From NCBI GenBank assembly GCA_035508595.1, contig DATJMR010000367.1, forward strand, positions 1 to 28,459: a DNA stretch of 28,459 bases, in the 5' to 3' direction. Each line of letters begins with the position of its first letter. The first letter of the stretch is position 1. A program made the translations under genes and the position numbers. Below, piece by piece: positions 8,525 to 16,357 of this stretch. Under the pieces are notes generated by a model. That model was not told the DNA's origin. It made no database searches and saw nothing but the letters and a program-made list of their open reading frames with translations. This DNA is from Dyella_B sp035508595 (GTDB taxonomy: Bacteria > Pseudomonadota > Gammaproteobacteria > Xanthomonadales > Rhodanobacteraceae).

Positions 8525-9304
8525 ATGGTCGTGAACGCGCGAGCGAATGCGGCCGATCCCGGTCGCTGGTTTCGGCGTTTTGGCACGAGTTCGGGTGCCC
8601 GGCGCCGCCTGATCTGTTTTCACCATGCCGGTGGCGGCCCTTCGTTGTTCTCCGATTGGCACCGACATATCACGCTGACGACGGAAGTGTGGGCCGCCGT
8701 ATTGCCGGGCCGCGAAACGCGCTTTGCCGAAGCACCGCTCGATCGGATGGACGAGTTGGCGGGGATGCTGCTGCAAGTCATGCCGCTGGACCTGCCGTTC
8801 GCTTTTTTCGGGCATAGCCTTGGCGCCGTGGTCGGCTTCGAGCTGGCTGCACAGTTGCGCAAGCGCGGTCTGCCAGAGCCGGCACACTTGTTCGTTTCGG
8901 CGTGTCTCGCACCGCAGCTGTGTTGGCAGGAACGCTCGCGCGCCACCCTGAGCGATGCCGAACTCCTGCACGCGCTGGAAAGTTTCGGTGGCACCCCGAA
9001 GGAGCTTCTCGCCTATCCCGAATACCTTGAAATCGTGTTGGCGGTACTGCGCGCAGACTTCAACCTCATCGACAGTTATGTGGCGCCCGACAACGAACTT
9101 CGTTTCCCGATGACCGCCTACGCGGGCTTGGACGATCCGCATGTTCCGCCAGGACAGATGATGGCGTGGGAGCGTTGGGCGACACCCGGCTTCACATGCC
9201 GCAGCTTCGTCGGCGATCACTTTTATCTCCATGCTCAACGCGGTGCATTGATCGGCGACCTGCTCGCGCGCTGGGACGAAGGCGGCGCACAAGGGACCGC
9301 TTAG
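8525..9304 (+). CDS. Type II thioesterase
   Basis: This is an alpha/beta hydrolase of 259 residues from ATG 8525. It has the type II thioesterase pattern: RLICFHHAGGGPSLFSDW near the N-terminus, VLPGRETRFAE, GHSLGAVVGFELA with nucleophile Ser98, a lid region, a possible acid in GLDDPHVPP and a His in FVGDHFYLH. These enzymes remove misprimed or stalled acyl/aminoacyl groups from carrier proteins of NRPS/PKS systems. The frame stays open upstream, giving possible starts at 8435 and 8339. I prefer 8525 because the protein then begins about 13 residues before the first conserved block (RWFRRFG), as in family members; no strong ribosome-binding site decides it. The stop is immediately before the PPTase start, so the two are co-transcribed. 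No megasynthase is present in the window. Confidence 0.85.
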   Translation: MVVNARANAADPGRWFRRFGTSSGARRRLICFHHAGGGPSLFSDWHRHITLTTEVWAAVLPGRETRFAEAPLDRMDELAGMLLQVMPLDLPFAFFGHSLGAVVGFELAAQLRKRGLPEPAHLFVSACLAPQLCWQERSRATLSDAELLHALESFGGTPKELLAYPEYLEIVLAVLRADFNLIDSYVAPDNELRFPMTAYAGLDDPHVPPGQMMAWERWATPGFTCRSFVGDHFYLHAQRGALIGDLLARWDEGGAQGTA

Positions 9305-9313
9305 GTGTTACCC

Positions 9314-10117
9314 ATGAACGATTCAGCCGATACGCACGGTGGAGTCCAGGCGGTGTCTGCACGAGGTGCCACCCGGGAATCTGGCGTTGCGTGCGTGCTC
9401 AACACGATTAAGGCGACGCCCGCTGCGCTATGGCGCGAGGCCCGGGATGCCTGCGACGATGCACTGCGGCGAGGCCATGTTTTCGTGGCAATCTTGCACG
9501 GCATGGACGCCTTCGCCGACGAGCGTTTATTGGCCGATGCCGACGGCCAGCGTGCCGCGCGTTATCGCCGACCCGGCGATCGTCACAACTTCGTGCTTGG
9601 GCGCAATCTGGTTCATCATCTGGTTCGCCCGCGAGGTATACCGACTCCATGCGCGTTCTCGATCGCGCCTCGCGGCAAGCCTTTCTTGCCCAACGCGCCC
9701 GCGTATAACCTCTCGCACTCGGGATCGTGGGTCGCGTGCGCCGTAAGCCGCGACGAATCGGTTGGCATTGATGTCGAAACGTTTGCGCGCCTCAAGGATT
9801 ACCGCGACCTTCTTGCAGTCATCGCCCATCCGGCTGAGCGTCGCTACATCGAGCAAGCACCATCGGACGATCGCCTGACGCTGTTCAAGCGCTGTTGGAC
9901 GCGTAAGGAGGCCGTCTTGAAAGCCACGGGCGAGGGGCTTCACGACGCCCTGCAAACCATGGATGTATGTCTGGAGCGCAACGAGCCCGTGCTCGATCAC
10001 CCCGCACCGTTACGTCTGATGCATCTGATGGCAGATCAGGCGGAAGCGACGATTGCGCTCGCTTTGCATCCATCGGTGCCCGGTGTCGTGGTCATGTATG
10101 TCGGCGAGCCGCATTGA
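9314..10117 (+). CDS. Sfp-type 4'-phosphopantetheinyl transferase
   Basis: This protein of 267 residues transfers the phosphopantetheine arm of CoA to a Ser of carrier proteins. It shows the family signatures: GKPFLPNAPAYNLSHSG (substrate/CoA region), VGIDVE (Mg2+-binding Asp/Glu) and FKRCWTRKEAVLKATGEGL (W-x-x-KEA motif). The length fits the larger Sfp/Gsp class rather than the short AcpS class. The window's ATG at 9314 lies 9 bp after the thioesterase stop; GTG 9305 is an in-frame alternative directly after that stop. The first ~60 residues match the family poorly by eye, so the functional core begins near ILHGMDAFADERL. Its pairing with a type II thioesterase points to a carrier-protein pathway, either encoded elsewhere or tied to the EPS locus downstream. 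Confidence 0.9.
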   Translation: MNDSADTHGGVQAVSARGATRESGVACVLNTIKATPAALWREARDACDDALRRGHVFVAILHGMDAFADERLLADADGQRAARYRRPGDRHNFVLGRNLVHHLVRPRGIPTPCAFSIAPRGKPFLPNAPAYNLSHSGSWVACAVSRDESVGIDVETFARLKDYRDLLAVIAHPAERRYIEQAPSDDRLTLFKRCWTRKEAVLKATGEGLHDALQTMDVCLERNEPVLDHPAPLRLMHLMADQAEATIALALHPSVPGVVVMYVGEPH

Positions 10118-10148
10118 AATAGGTCGCTGCGGGAGCGCGCCTGCTTGC

Positions 10149-10868
10149 TCACGTCCAGCCGCGCAGTCGGTACCACCAGATGCCGGCATATTCGCGCAAG
10201 CAGTGGCCGCTCAAGTGCAGCGCGGACCGTTTTGGCCACCAGGGATGGGCTTGCCAGGATGGATAAACGGGGTCGTACGCCGGTGCTGGAATCACGTCGA
10301 GCCCTTGGTTGGCGAATGCTGCCGCGGCACGCGACATATGAAAACCCGATGTCACCAGCAAGATGCGCGGTCGTTTTGCGCGCTTGAGCATGACAGCCGA
10401 GAACATGGCGTTCTCGTGTGTGTTCGTGCTCGCGCATTCGGTCTGCAACGCGTCCGCAGGCACACCTTCCTGTTGCAGTCTTTTTGCCATTCGCAGGGCC
10501 TGGTCGCTGCCGGAAAGCAGCACCATGTCGGCACGCGCATCGCGGAACAACTGCAGGCCGAAACCGATCCGCGTGGCATCGTCCGCATTCGCTTCCATGT
10601 CGTAGCGCGGCAACGCGCCGCCACCCAAAATCACGATCGCATCGGCCCTGGCGTAGGTCGATGCATCTCGCTGCGGATATTGGCGTTCCAACGAATCACG
10701 CAAGCGTGTGGCCATGGCGGGGGTGGCGCACAGCCATAACCAGCATGCGCCGAGCGCCAACAGCACAAGGGCAGGGCGATAGCGTCGAAAGCACAGAAAA
10801 CACAAACCGACAGCGCCAAGGATGGCCGCTTGGTGGATCGGATAGATCAGGTATTCGAGAAAATCCAT
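10149..10868 (-). CDS. YdcF/ElyC-family (DUF218) membrane protein
   Basis: This is a 239-residue protein on the - strand. Two N-terminal membrane segments (about residues 12-30 and 35-53) precede a DUF218 domain with its usual motifs: ADAIVILGGG, MVLLSGS, STNTHENA, ILLVTSGFHMSRA and PAPAYDP. Family members include SanA, YdcF and ElyC of E. coli, which affect envelope and cell-wall integrity; the biochemical activity is not settled. ATG 10868 was chosen because GGGGAG lies about five bases upstream and the protein then starts just before the first helix; a longer frame to 11024 adds 52 low-complexity residues. It converges with the PPTase gene (31 bp apart) and is divergent from the EPS operon, sharing a 275-bp upstream region. 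A role in polymer or lipid-carrier metabolism is a reasonable guess. Confidence 0.85.
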   Translation of the reverse strand: MDFLEYLIYPIHQAAILGAVGLCFLCFRRYRPALVLLALGACWLWLCATPAMATRLRDSLERQYPQRDASTYARADAIVILGGGALPRYDMEANADDATRIGFGLQLFRDARADMVLLSGSDQALRMAKRLQQEGVPADALQTECASTNTHENAMFSAVMLKRAKRPRILLVTSGFHMSRAAAAFANQGLDVIPAPAYDPVYPSWQAHPWWPKRSALHLSGHCLREYAGIWWYRLRGWT

Positions 10869-10966
10869 CGAACTCCCCGGGCTTAAAAAGCGTGTGCGTC
10901 CGTGCGTCGTTTTCGTATGCCTGTGGGCATCGTAAAAGCCATGCGTCGGCGGCATGTTCCGCCACC

Positions 10967-10988
10967 GGCCATGCCCGGCCTTATGGCC
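10967..10988. promoter_or_regulatory. Inverted repeat in divergent promoter region
   Basis: GGCCAT (10967-10972) and ATGGCC (10983-10988) form a perfect 6-bp inverted repeat around 10 bases. A second small one, GGCGG...CCGCC, lies just before it (about 10949-10964). Both are in the 275-bp region between the divergent YdcF and export-lipoprotein genes, roughly 100 bp upstream of the sigma-54-like element. They could be operator or activator sites, but in GC-rich DNA short inverted repeats are common and this may be chance. Confidence 0.2.
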
Positions 10989-11080
10989 CGTACGCCGTGA
11001 GTTGCCGGTCAAAAAGCGTGCCAAATCGCCGATTTTGAAAAAATAAACGCACTTTTTTGTGAAGGCGATGTATTGCTTTG

Positions 11081-11098
11081 CTGGCTTGTCAATAGCAT
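11081..11098 (+). promoter_or_regulatory. Sigma-54-like -24/-12 promoter of EPS operon
   Basis: CTGGCTTGTCAATAGCAT matches the RpoN consensus (TGGCACG-N4-TTGCW) with the invariant GG at 11083-11084 and GC at 11095-11096, exactly 10 bases apart. A start site would fall near 11107, about 36 bases before the ATG of the export gene. The surrounding 100 bases are far more AT-rich than the genes around them. A weaker sigma-70 reading overlaps it: TTGCTT at 11073-11078, a 17-base spacer, then CATATT at 11096-11101. RpoN control fits what is known of some exosortase-type EPS loci (PrsK/PrsR), but no regulator gene is in the window. Confidence 0.45.
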
Positions 11099-11143
11099 AT
11101 TATGAGACAGGGGTCACATTTTTGATCATCGGCCGAGAGTGCT

Positions 11144-11767
11144 ATGAAGAGCCTCAGTCGTTGTTTTGCGCTGTGTCTACTGTTGCTGCTCGCCGCTTGC
11201 GCGACGACCGGCGGTTCCAGCGAGCCGCCGAAACTCAATGCCGATGCGCAGGCGGTAACCACTTACCACATCGGTGTGGACGACCAGTTACAGATCACCG
11301 TCTGGCACAACCCGGACCTCAGCGTCAGCGTCCCGGTGCGGCCGGACGGTCGGATTACCGTGCCGCTGATTGGCGATGTGGTGGCCGGCGGGAAAACGCC
11401 GGACCAGGTGTCGGCCGAAATCAAAGACCGGTTGCAGTCCTACGTTCGCGACCCCCAGGTCGCGGTCATTCTTATTGCGCTGCGCAGCAATGAGTACCTG
11501 TCGCGGGTACGGGTTACCGGTGCGGTGCGCACGCCGATTTCCATTCCGTATCGGCAGGGTATGACGGTGCTCGACGCGGTACTGGCCGCCGGGGGCATTA
11601 CCGAATTTGCCGCACCCGACCGCACCGAGCTGTATCGCAAGGGCGAAGCCGGCAGTCCGGTTTCGTACTCGGTTCATCTGGAAAAAATTCTGCAACAGGG
11701 CGATCTGGCCAACAACTATCCCGTACAGCCGGGAGACGTGATTACGGTGCCGCAACGCGCGTTTTGA
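11144..11767 (+). CDS. Polysaccharide export lipoprotein (Wza/GumB-like)
   Basis: This 207-residue protein has a lipoprotein signal with lipobox LAAC (Cys19) and then the Poly_export domain. YHIGVDDQLQITVWHNPDLS, VRPDGRITVPLIGDV and the following SLBB-like segment (RVRVTGAVRTPISIPYRQGM, VLDAVLAAGGITEFA) are typical. It ends with a PGDVITVPQRAF strand. It should be the outer-membrane channel component that exports the polysaccharide. At about 200 residues it is the short form seen in GumB and exosortase-associated EPS loci, not the ~380-residue E. coli Wza with its C-terminal helix. It is the first gene of the + strand EPS operon, with a GAGAG ribosome-binding site and a sigma-54-like promoter upstream. 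The next gene starts 58 bp later. Confidence 0.93.
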   Translation: MKSLSRCFALCLLLLLAACATTGGSSEPPKLNADAQAVTTYHIGVDDQLQITVWHNPDLSVSVPVRPDGRITVPLIGDVVAGGKTPDQVSAEIKDRLQSYVRDPQVAVILIALRSNEYLSRVRVTGAVRTPISIPYRQGMTVLDAVLAAGGITEFAAPDRTELYRKGEAGSPVSYSVHLEKILQQGDLANNYPVQPGDVITVPQRAF

Positions 11768-11825
11768 TCGCGCTCAGTGTTTTGGAACATGAGAAGTTAG
11801 GGACGAGGAAGGGGGTAGGGATGTC

Positions 11826-13370
11826 ATGGTCGGAGAACTTTCACCTTTAGGCAGCATGCTGCCTGCGCTGGTGAGCGAGGCGCGTCGGCGACGCATGGCC
11901 TTGGGCATCGCTTTTGCCGTGATTGCGGTCGCGGCCTTGATCGTCGGCATGTTCTGGCCGAAGAAGTACGAGGCCTCGATCACCATTCTTGCGCAGGAAA
12001 GCAGCATCATCACGCCGCTGATGGAAGGGGCAGCCTCCGCGACCGCCAATGCCAATCGCGCGGGCATCGCCAATAACGTGATTTTCAGCCGCAAAGTGCT
12101 CAATCAGGTCCTGGTGACGGGAGGCTGGATGGCGACCCATCCGACGCCGATCCAGCAGGACCAGATCATCGAGGGCATTCGCTCCCGCACCAAAGTGCAG
12201 ACGTCGCACGGCAATCTGATCACGATCAGCTATGCCGATTCCGAGCCGCGGCGAGCGTTCGTGGTAACACAGGAGTTTGGGCGTCTTTTCATCAGCGAAA
12301 GCCTGGCCTCGAAACAGCGCGAAAGCCGCGACGCCTACGAGTTCATCAACAGCCAGGTTGAAACCTATCGGCGAAAGTTGACGGACGCCGAAGACAAACT
12401 TAAAAGCTATCGCGATTCCAATGCCGACGCGCGGCCCGGCAGCGATGCCGACACCAATTCGCGCATCAGCCAATTGCGCACGCAAATCGAAAATACGCAA
12501 TTGGAGCTGACCGAAAAGCGCTCGCAAGCCGCCGCGTTGCAAGCGCAGCTGTCCGGCGAATCGGAAGTCAATGCCGTGCATACCACGCAAGGTATCTACG
12601 ACACGCAGCTTGCCGACCTGCAGGGGCAACTCGACAAGCTGTTGCTCACCTATACCGATCAATATCCCGACGTGATCCGTATCCGGCACCAGATGCAGGA
12701 TCTGCGGCAGCAGATTGCCCAGTCCGATCAGCGCAAGCAGGCGGCGCAAGCCGCTGGCACGCCGATCCCGCTGGACAGCTCGGTGCAAATGAATCCGCTT
12801 TATCAGCAGCTGAAGATTCAGCTCGCCGCCACCGAGGGCGACGCTGCCGCGGCAGAGGCCCGAATCGGCGCCAGCGAAGCGATGCTTGCCACCGAATTGG
12901 ATCGCAGTAAACGGATATCCAATTCGGAAAATGTCACCGCCGAACTCACGCGGGACTACGACGTCAATCGAGATGTTTACCAGGATCTTCTGAAGCGCCG
13001 CGAAAACGCGCGTGTGTCGATGAATCTGGACGCTGAACAACGCGGCTTGGCGTTCTTCGTCCAAAACCCGGCGGTGATGCCGCTGGTGCCCTCGGGCTTG
13101 CGATTCATCCATTTCGGAGCGGCCGGCCTGTTGCTGTCCCTTGCCATCCCGTTCGGATTGCTGTTCGCACTGGTGCGCTTTGATCCACGGGTGCGTTCGG
13201 TCGCTCAGCTGGAGCGTGCGATCGGTCCGGGCGTACTGGCCACGATTCCTTTTTATCCGACCCCTCGCGACCGCCGACGCGAACAGCTGCATAACGTGAC
13301 GTTGGTACTGATCGTCATCGGCGTTGCGGCGTTTTACCTGATTCTGTTCTGGATCCGGCACAAGGGGTGA
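11826..13370 (+). CDS. Polysaccharide chain-length determinant (Wzz/GumC-like)
   Basis: This is a 514-residue inner-membrane polysaccharide co-polymerase. A first transmembrane helix (about 24-42) is followed by the Wzz domain (FWPKKYEASITILAQES). A long coiled-coil periplasmic region runs about 170-400, rich in Gln/Glu/Arg heptads (e.g. LRTQIENTQLELTEKRSQ). The usual proline/glycine-rich return segment (NPAVMPLVPSGLRFI) leads into a second helix (about 428-450). A third hydrophobic helix at the extreme C-terminus (about 492-510) is also present. The form resembles chain-length determinants of exosortase-type EPS loci. The kinase domain is not fused here; the next gene encodes a separate CpsD-like protein. 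The ribosome-binding site is in the AGGGGGTAGGG run before ATG 11826. It controls chain length and links the inner-membrane machinery to the export lipoprotein. Confidence 0.92.
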   Translation: MVGELSPLGSMLPALVSEARRRRMALGIAFAVIAVAALIVGMFWPKKYEASITILAQESSIITPLMEGAASATANANRAGIANNVIFSRKVLNQVLVTGGWMATHPTPIQQDQIIEGIRSRTKVQTSHGNLITISYADSEPRRAFVVTQEFGRLFISESLASKQRESRDAYEFINSQVETYRRKLTDAEDKLKSYRDSNADARPGSDADTNSRISQLRTQIENTQLELTEKRSQAAALQAQLSGESEVNAVHTTQGIYDTQLADLQGQLDKLLLTYTDQYPDVIRIRHQMQDLRQQIAQSDQRKQAAQAAGTPIPLDSSVQMNPLYQQLKIQLAATEGDAAAAEARIGASEAMLATELDRSKRISNSENVTAELTRDYDVNRDVYQDLLKRRENARVSMNLDAEQRGLAFFVQNPAVMPLVPSGLRFIHFGAAGLLLSLAIPFGLLFALVRFDPRVRSVAQLERAIGPGVLATIPFYPTPRDRRREQLHNVTLVLIVIGVAAFYLILFWIRHKG

Positions 13371-13372
13371 GC

Positions 13373-14152
13373 ATGAGCACCAAAGACGAAAGCATCTTCA
13401 CCAGTCGCCGCGACAAGTTGCTCGAAGCGGCCGCGCGCCATGCCGAAGATCCTTCCTCGGCCGGTCATTCGATTGCGTTGATGACCGAAGGCGGCCGCGC
13501 GCTTGCGCCGGCGCAGTTGGAACAGCGGCGTTTGATACATCGCGAAGATTCGGTGCGTCGCCAGTCCGATGCGTTTCGCGAAATTCGCACGCGCCTGCTC
13601 GAACTGGCGGGAACCCAGAATTTCATCACCCTGGTGGTATCGGTCAGCCCGCACTCGGGCGGCAGTTTCGTGGCGCGCAATCTGGCGGCCGCGTTTGCTT
13701 TCGACGAGGCGAAAACCAGCTTGTTGATCGACTGCAACTTGCGTTATCCCAACCAGCACAAGGCGCTGGGGGTGGATCCCGCGAAAGGCGGTTTGATCGA
13801 TTACCTCGAGCATCCCATTCGTGGGCTGCAATCGATCATCTATCAGACGGGCATTGCGCGTCTTCGCCTGGTACCGGCGGGTACGTCGCGGGAAAACGGC
13901 GGCGAATATTTCTCTTCGTTCCGCATGCGAGCCATGCTCGATTCGCTGCGCTGCCGATACAACGATCGCTATCTGTTTCTGGACGGTCCGGCCATCAAGG
14001 GGTCGCCGGACGCACGTATTTTGTCTGACGTGGCCGACTTTGTGGTGGTCGTGGTGGGCTATGGCCGCGATACGCCGGCCGCAGTCAATCAGGCTGTCGC
14101 CAATTTCGACGCAAGCAAGTTGGCAGGGGTGGTTTTCAATCAGTCGTCGTAG
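13373..14152 (+). CDS. CpsD/CapB-like ATPase with degenerate P-loop
   Basis: This 259-residue protein lies where the BY-kinase partner of the chain-length determinant is expected. The fold is recognisable: QSDAFREIRTRLLELAG, a P-loop position, NLAAAFAFDEAKTSLLIDC with Walker A'-like LLIDCNLR, and a Walker B-like YLFLDGPAI. The P-loop reads SPHSGGSF (residues about 92-99). The lysine of the usual GKS/GKT is glycine (G97), and the C-terminus (FNQSS) lacks a tyrosine cluster. It may therefore be a pseudo-kinase or a structural partner, not an active autokinase. I use ATG 13373, two bases after the upstream stop and seven bases from AAGGGG; GTG 13367 overlaps that stop and would add two residues. 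Absence of the lysine is seen directly; loss of activity is inferred. Confidence 0.82.
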   Translation: MSTKDESIFTSRRDKLLEAAARHAEDPSSAGHSIALMTEGGRALAPAQLEQRRLIHREDSVRRQSDAFREIRTRLLELAGTQNFITLVVSVSPHSGGSFVARNLAAAFAFDEAKTSLLIDCNLRYPNQHKALGVDPAKGGLIDYLEHPIRGLQSIIYQTGIARLRLVPAGTSRENGGEYFSSFRMRAMLDSLRCRYNDRYLFLDGPAIKGSPDARILSDVADFVVVVVGYGRDTPAAVNQAVANFDASKLAGVVFNQSS

Positions 14153-14207
14153 GACCAGACGCGACTGGCTTCCAGCGAATTCAACGTAACGCATAACCGG
14201 AGGGAAC

Positions 14208-15578
14208 ATGCCGGCATCCACTACGCTCGCTCGCGCTATGACGCTTGCGCTGGTCGCTGTGCCGGGTGCGCTGTGGGCGTCGCAGTTCAATTACTCGATC
14301 TACGGAAGTATCGAACATAGCGACAACATCACGTTGAGCGACAGCAACCCGATCAGTCAAAACGTATTCATGCCGGGCTTCAACTTCAGCTATGCGCAGC
14401 TGGGGTCGATCTTGCAGGCCAATGTCACCGGTACGTTTCAGTACGACGACTATCTGGGCAATCAATTCGCCAACCAGACGCAAACTCAGTTGGCCGCGCA
14501 GGCCAATTGGACCGTACTTCCGAAACGGCTGGATTTTACCGTCGAGGATTACGCCGGCGTCGAGCCGGTGGACTCCCTGGCGAGCAACGCACCGAACAAC
14601 CGGCAGCAGACCAACGTACTGTCGCTCGGCCCGACCTTGCACTTGCAGTTCGGCAACGTCATGCGCGCGCAAGTGGAGCTCCACTATCTCAATAGCTATG
14701 CATCGAAGGTCCAGGATTTCAATTCAAACCGCGGCATGGCGGCATTCCGCCTGTATCGCGACCTCAATCCGACGGACACGCTTTCGCTGAACCTCGAATC
14801 GCAGCGGGTCCGATTCAACGACAACCTGACCACCGAAACGGTCGATGGCGTTGATACGATTATTCCCACGCCCAACTACACGCGTGACGAGGCATACGCT
14901 CGATACACCAGCACGCTCGCCCATTTCAACGCCGACGTGTTGGCAGGCTGGTCGAAGATCGACTTCGATCACATGCATGGCGATTCCAAGCCTTTGGGGA
15001 AGGTCGACCTGGATTGGCAGTTCAGTCCGCGACAGTCGTTGTCGGTCGCGGCGTCCTACCAGTTTTCGGATGCCGCACAAGACATGTTTTTGCCGCCGGG
15101 ACAGAGCGTCGTCAATCTCCTGGAAGAAAATCCAACCGACTTCCTCTATAACCCGGGCGGCGGCATCAGCACCGGCAATCTGGTGATCGATTCGGAGGTT
15201 TACCTGGAGAGAACCCTTCAGGCGACCTACACCTACCACAACGAACGCATTCAGCTGTCGGTTGCGCCAACGTACGACAAGCTCTCGTATTTGAACAATT
15301 CCACCTTCGATCAATCCACGCGCGGCGGCACGATCAGCCTGGATTATCGTCTTAGCCCCAACACCGCGCTGACCGGATTCGTCAATGCCGAAAGACTGAC
15401 ATATACCTCGTTTGTGCGTACCGACAAAACGTACCGCTACGGCGCCGATCTTGGGCATCAAATGACGCCGCATTGGAGTTGGCACGTTTCCTACATCCGG
15501 CAGGTGCGCGATAGCACCGCCGCTGGGCAGAGTTATCACGAGAACGAAGTGTATTTCAGCGTGGTGTTCCGGCGATGA
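14208..15578 (+). CDS. Outer-membrane beta-barrel of EPS locus
   Basis: The predicted protein has 456 residues and a signal peptide (cleavage after ALWA, about residue 24). A series of amphipathic strands follows with abundant aromatic and Asn/Gln residues (FNYSIYGSIEHSDNITL, LGSILQANVTGTFQYDDYL). It ends in a strand EVYFSVVFRR, suitable for BAM recognition. It has the character of exosortase-associated/EpsL-like outer-membrane barrels encoded next to the kinase-like gene in such EPS loci, though I do not see a diagnostic motif. Its likely role is to help export or anchor the polymer at the outer membrane. The start is well supported by GGAGG eight bases upstream. It follows the ATPase by 55 bp and overlaps the next gene by 4 bp (ATGA), so translation is probably coupled. 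Confidence 0.78.
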   Translation: MPASTTLARAMTLALVAVPGALWASQFNYSIYGSIEHSDNITLSDSNPISQNVFMPGFNFSYAQLGSILQANVTGTFQYDDYLGNQFANQTQTQLAAQANWTVLPKRLDFTVEDYAGVEPVDSLASNAPNNRQQTNVLSLGPTLHLQFGNVMRAQVELHYLNSYASKVQDFNSNRGMAAFRLYRDLNPTDTLSLNLESQRVRFNDNLTTETVDGVDTIIPTPNYTRDEAYARYTSTLAHFNADVLAGWSKIDFDHMHGDSKPLGKVDLDWQFSPRQSLSVAASYQFSDAAQDMFLPPGQSVVNLLEENPTDFLYNPGGGISTGNLVIDSEVYLERTLQATYTYHNERIQLSVAPTYDKLSYLNNSTFDQSTRGGTISLDYRLSPNTALTGFVNAERLTYTSFVRTDKTYRYGADLGHQMTPHWSWHVSYIRQVRDSTAAGQSYHENEVYFSVVFRR

Positions 15579-16357
15579 GCACGCGTACCGAGGCGGAGAT
15601 GCCGTTCTACTTCGGACCCGAACGCGCGTTGTTCGGTCTGTTTCACGCGCCTAGTGCCGCCACGCGAAAAGCGGTCTTGCTGTGTCCGCCGCTTGGGCAA
15701 GACCACATACGTTGTCATCGCTTGTATCGGCAGCTGGCTCAGGCGCTGGCGGCCGAAGGCATCGCCGTTTTGCGTTTCGACTATTACGGCACCGGCGATT
15801 CGGCGGGCGACAGTATCGATATGGATTGGCAGCGCTGCTTGGCCGATACCGCCATCGCGGCGGGCGAATTGCGCATACGTACTGGCGTCGACCGCCTGTT
15901 CGCGTTTGGTGCGCGCTTAGGCGGAAGCATTGCGTTGGCGTCGGCGGCGCAGGCTGGCTTTGCCGGCGTCGCGGCATGGGATCCTGTGCTGGACGGCCGA
16001 ACGTACGTCGAACGGCTCGACGCCATGCAGTCCGCGCTATGCCTTGACGGAAGGCGCTTCATGGTGCCACGCAAACCCGTCGATGCCGCTGCGCAATGGC
16101 TGGGGTTTGCGATCAGCGACAGCCTTCGCCAGCAGGTCGCCGACTTGCATGTCGAGCGTCCGACCGTGCCGGCGCTTCTGCTCGATTCGCTTTCGCCCGA
16201 TACGCCACGTTCCTTGAACGGCTTTGCCGTCGACACGGCCATGACCAGGACGCTGGAGATTTCCACGCCGTGGGACGATCCACGGCGCCTTGAGGTTGCG
16301 ATTCTCTCGCATCCGCTGATCCAGGCCGTCACCCAATACATGCGGGAGGCGGCGTGA
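15575..16357 (+). CDS. Exosortase-type EPS hydrolase 2-like, no Ser nucleophile
   Basis: This is a 260-residue alpha/beta hydrolase-fold protein. The core is clear: AVLLCPPLGQDHIRCHRLYRQLAQAL, VLRFDYYGTGDSAGDS, then an elbow in GARLGGSIALA. The nucleophile position of the usual G-x-S-x-G is arginine (R114). I recall a similar GLRLG-type elbow in 'exosortase A system-associated hydrolase 2', so this may be a family trait rather than a mutation; that is memory and should be checked. If the canonical nucleophile is truly missing, it may be a carrier or scaffold, or use another residue. It overlaps the barrel gene (ATGA) and ends at the start of the second hydrolase (TGATG), which fits a functional pair. 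The substrate is unknown; acylation or deacylation of the polysaccharide is a guess. Confidence 0.72.
   Translation: MSTRTEAEMPFYFGPERALFGLFHAPSAATRKAVLLCPPLGQDHIRCHRLYRQLAQALAAEGIAVLRFDYYGTGDSAGDSIDMDWQRCLADTAIAAGELRIRTGVDRLFAFGARLGGSIALASAAQAGFAGVAAWDPVLDGRTYVERLDAMQSALCLDGRRFMVPRKPVDAAAQWLGFAISDSLRQQVADLHVERPTVPALLLDSLSPDTPRSLNGFAVDTAMTRTLEISTPWDDPRRLEVAILSHPLIQAVTQYMREAA

Noticed and set aside
11073..11101. Sigma-70 promoter reading TTGCTT-N17-CATATT
   Set aside because: It is possible but weaker than the overlapping GG-N10-GC match; kept only as an alternative.
11847..13361. 504-codon - strand open frame over the chain-length gene
   Set aside because: Antisense to a full Wzz-type protein; no domain in its own translation.
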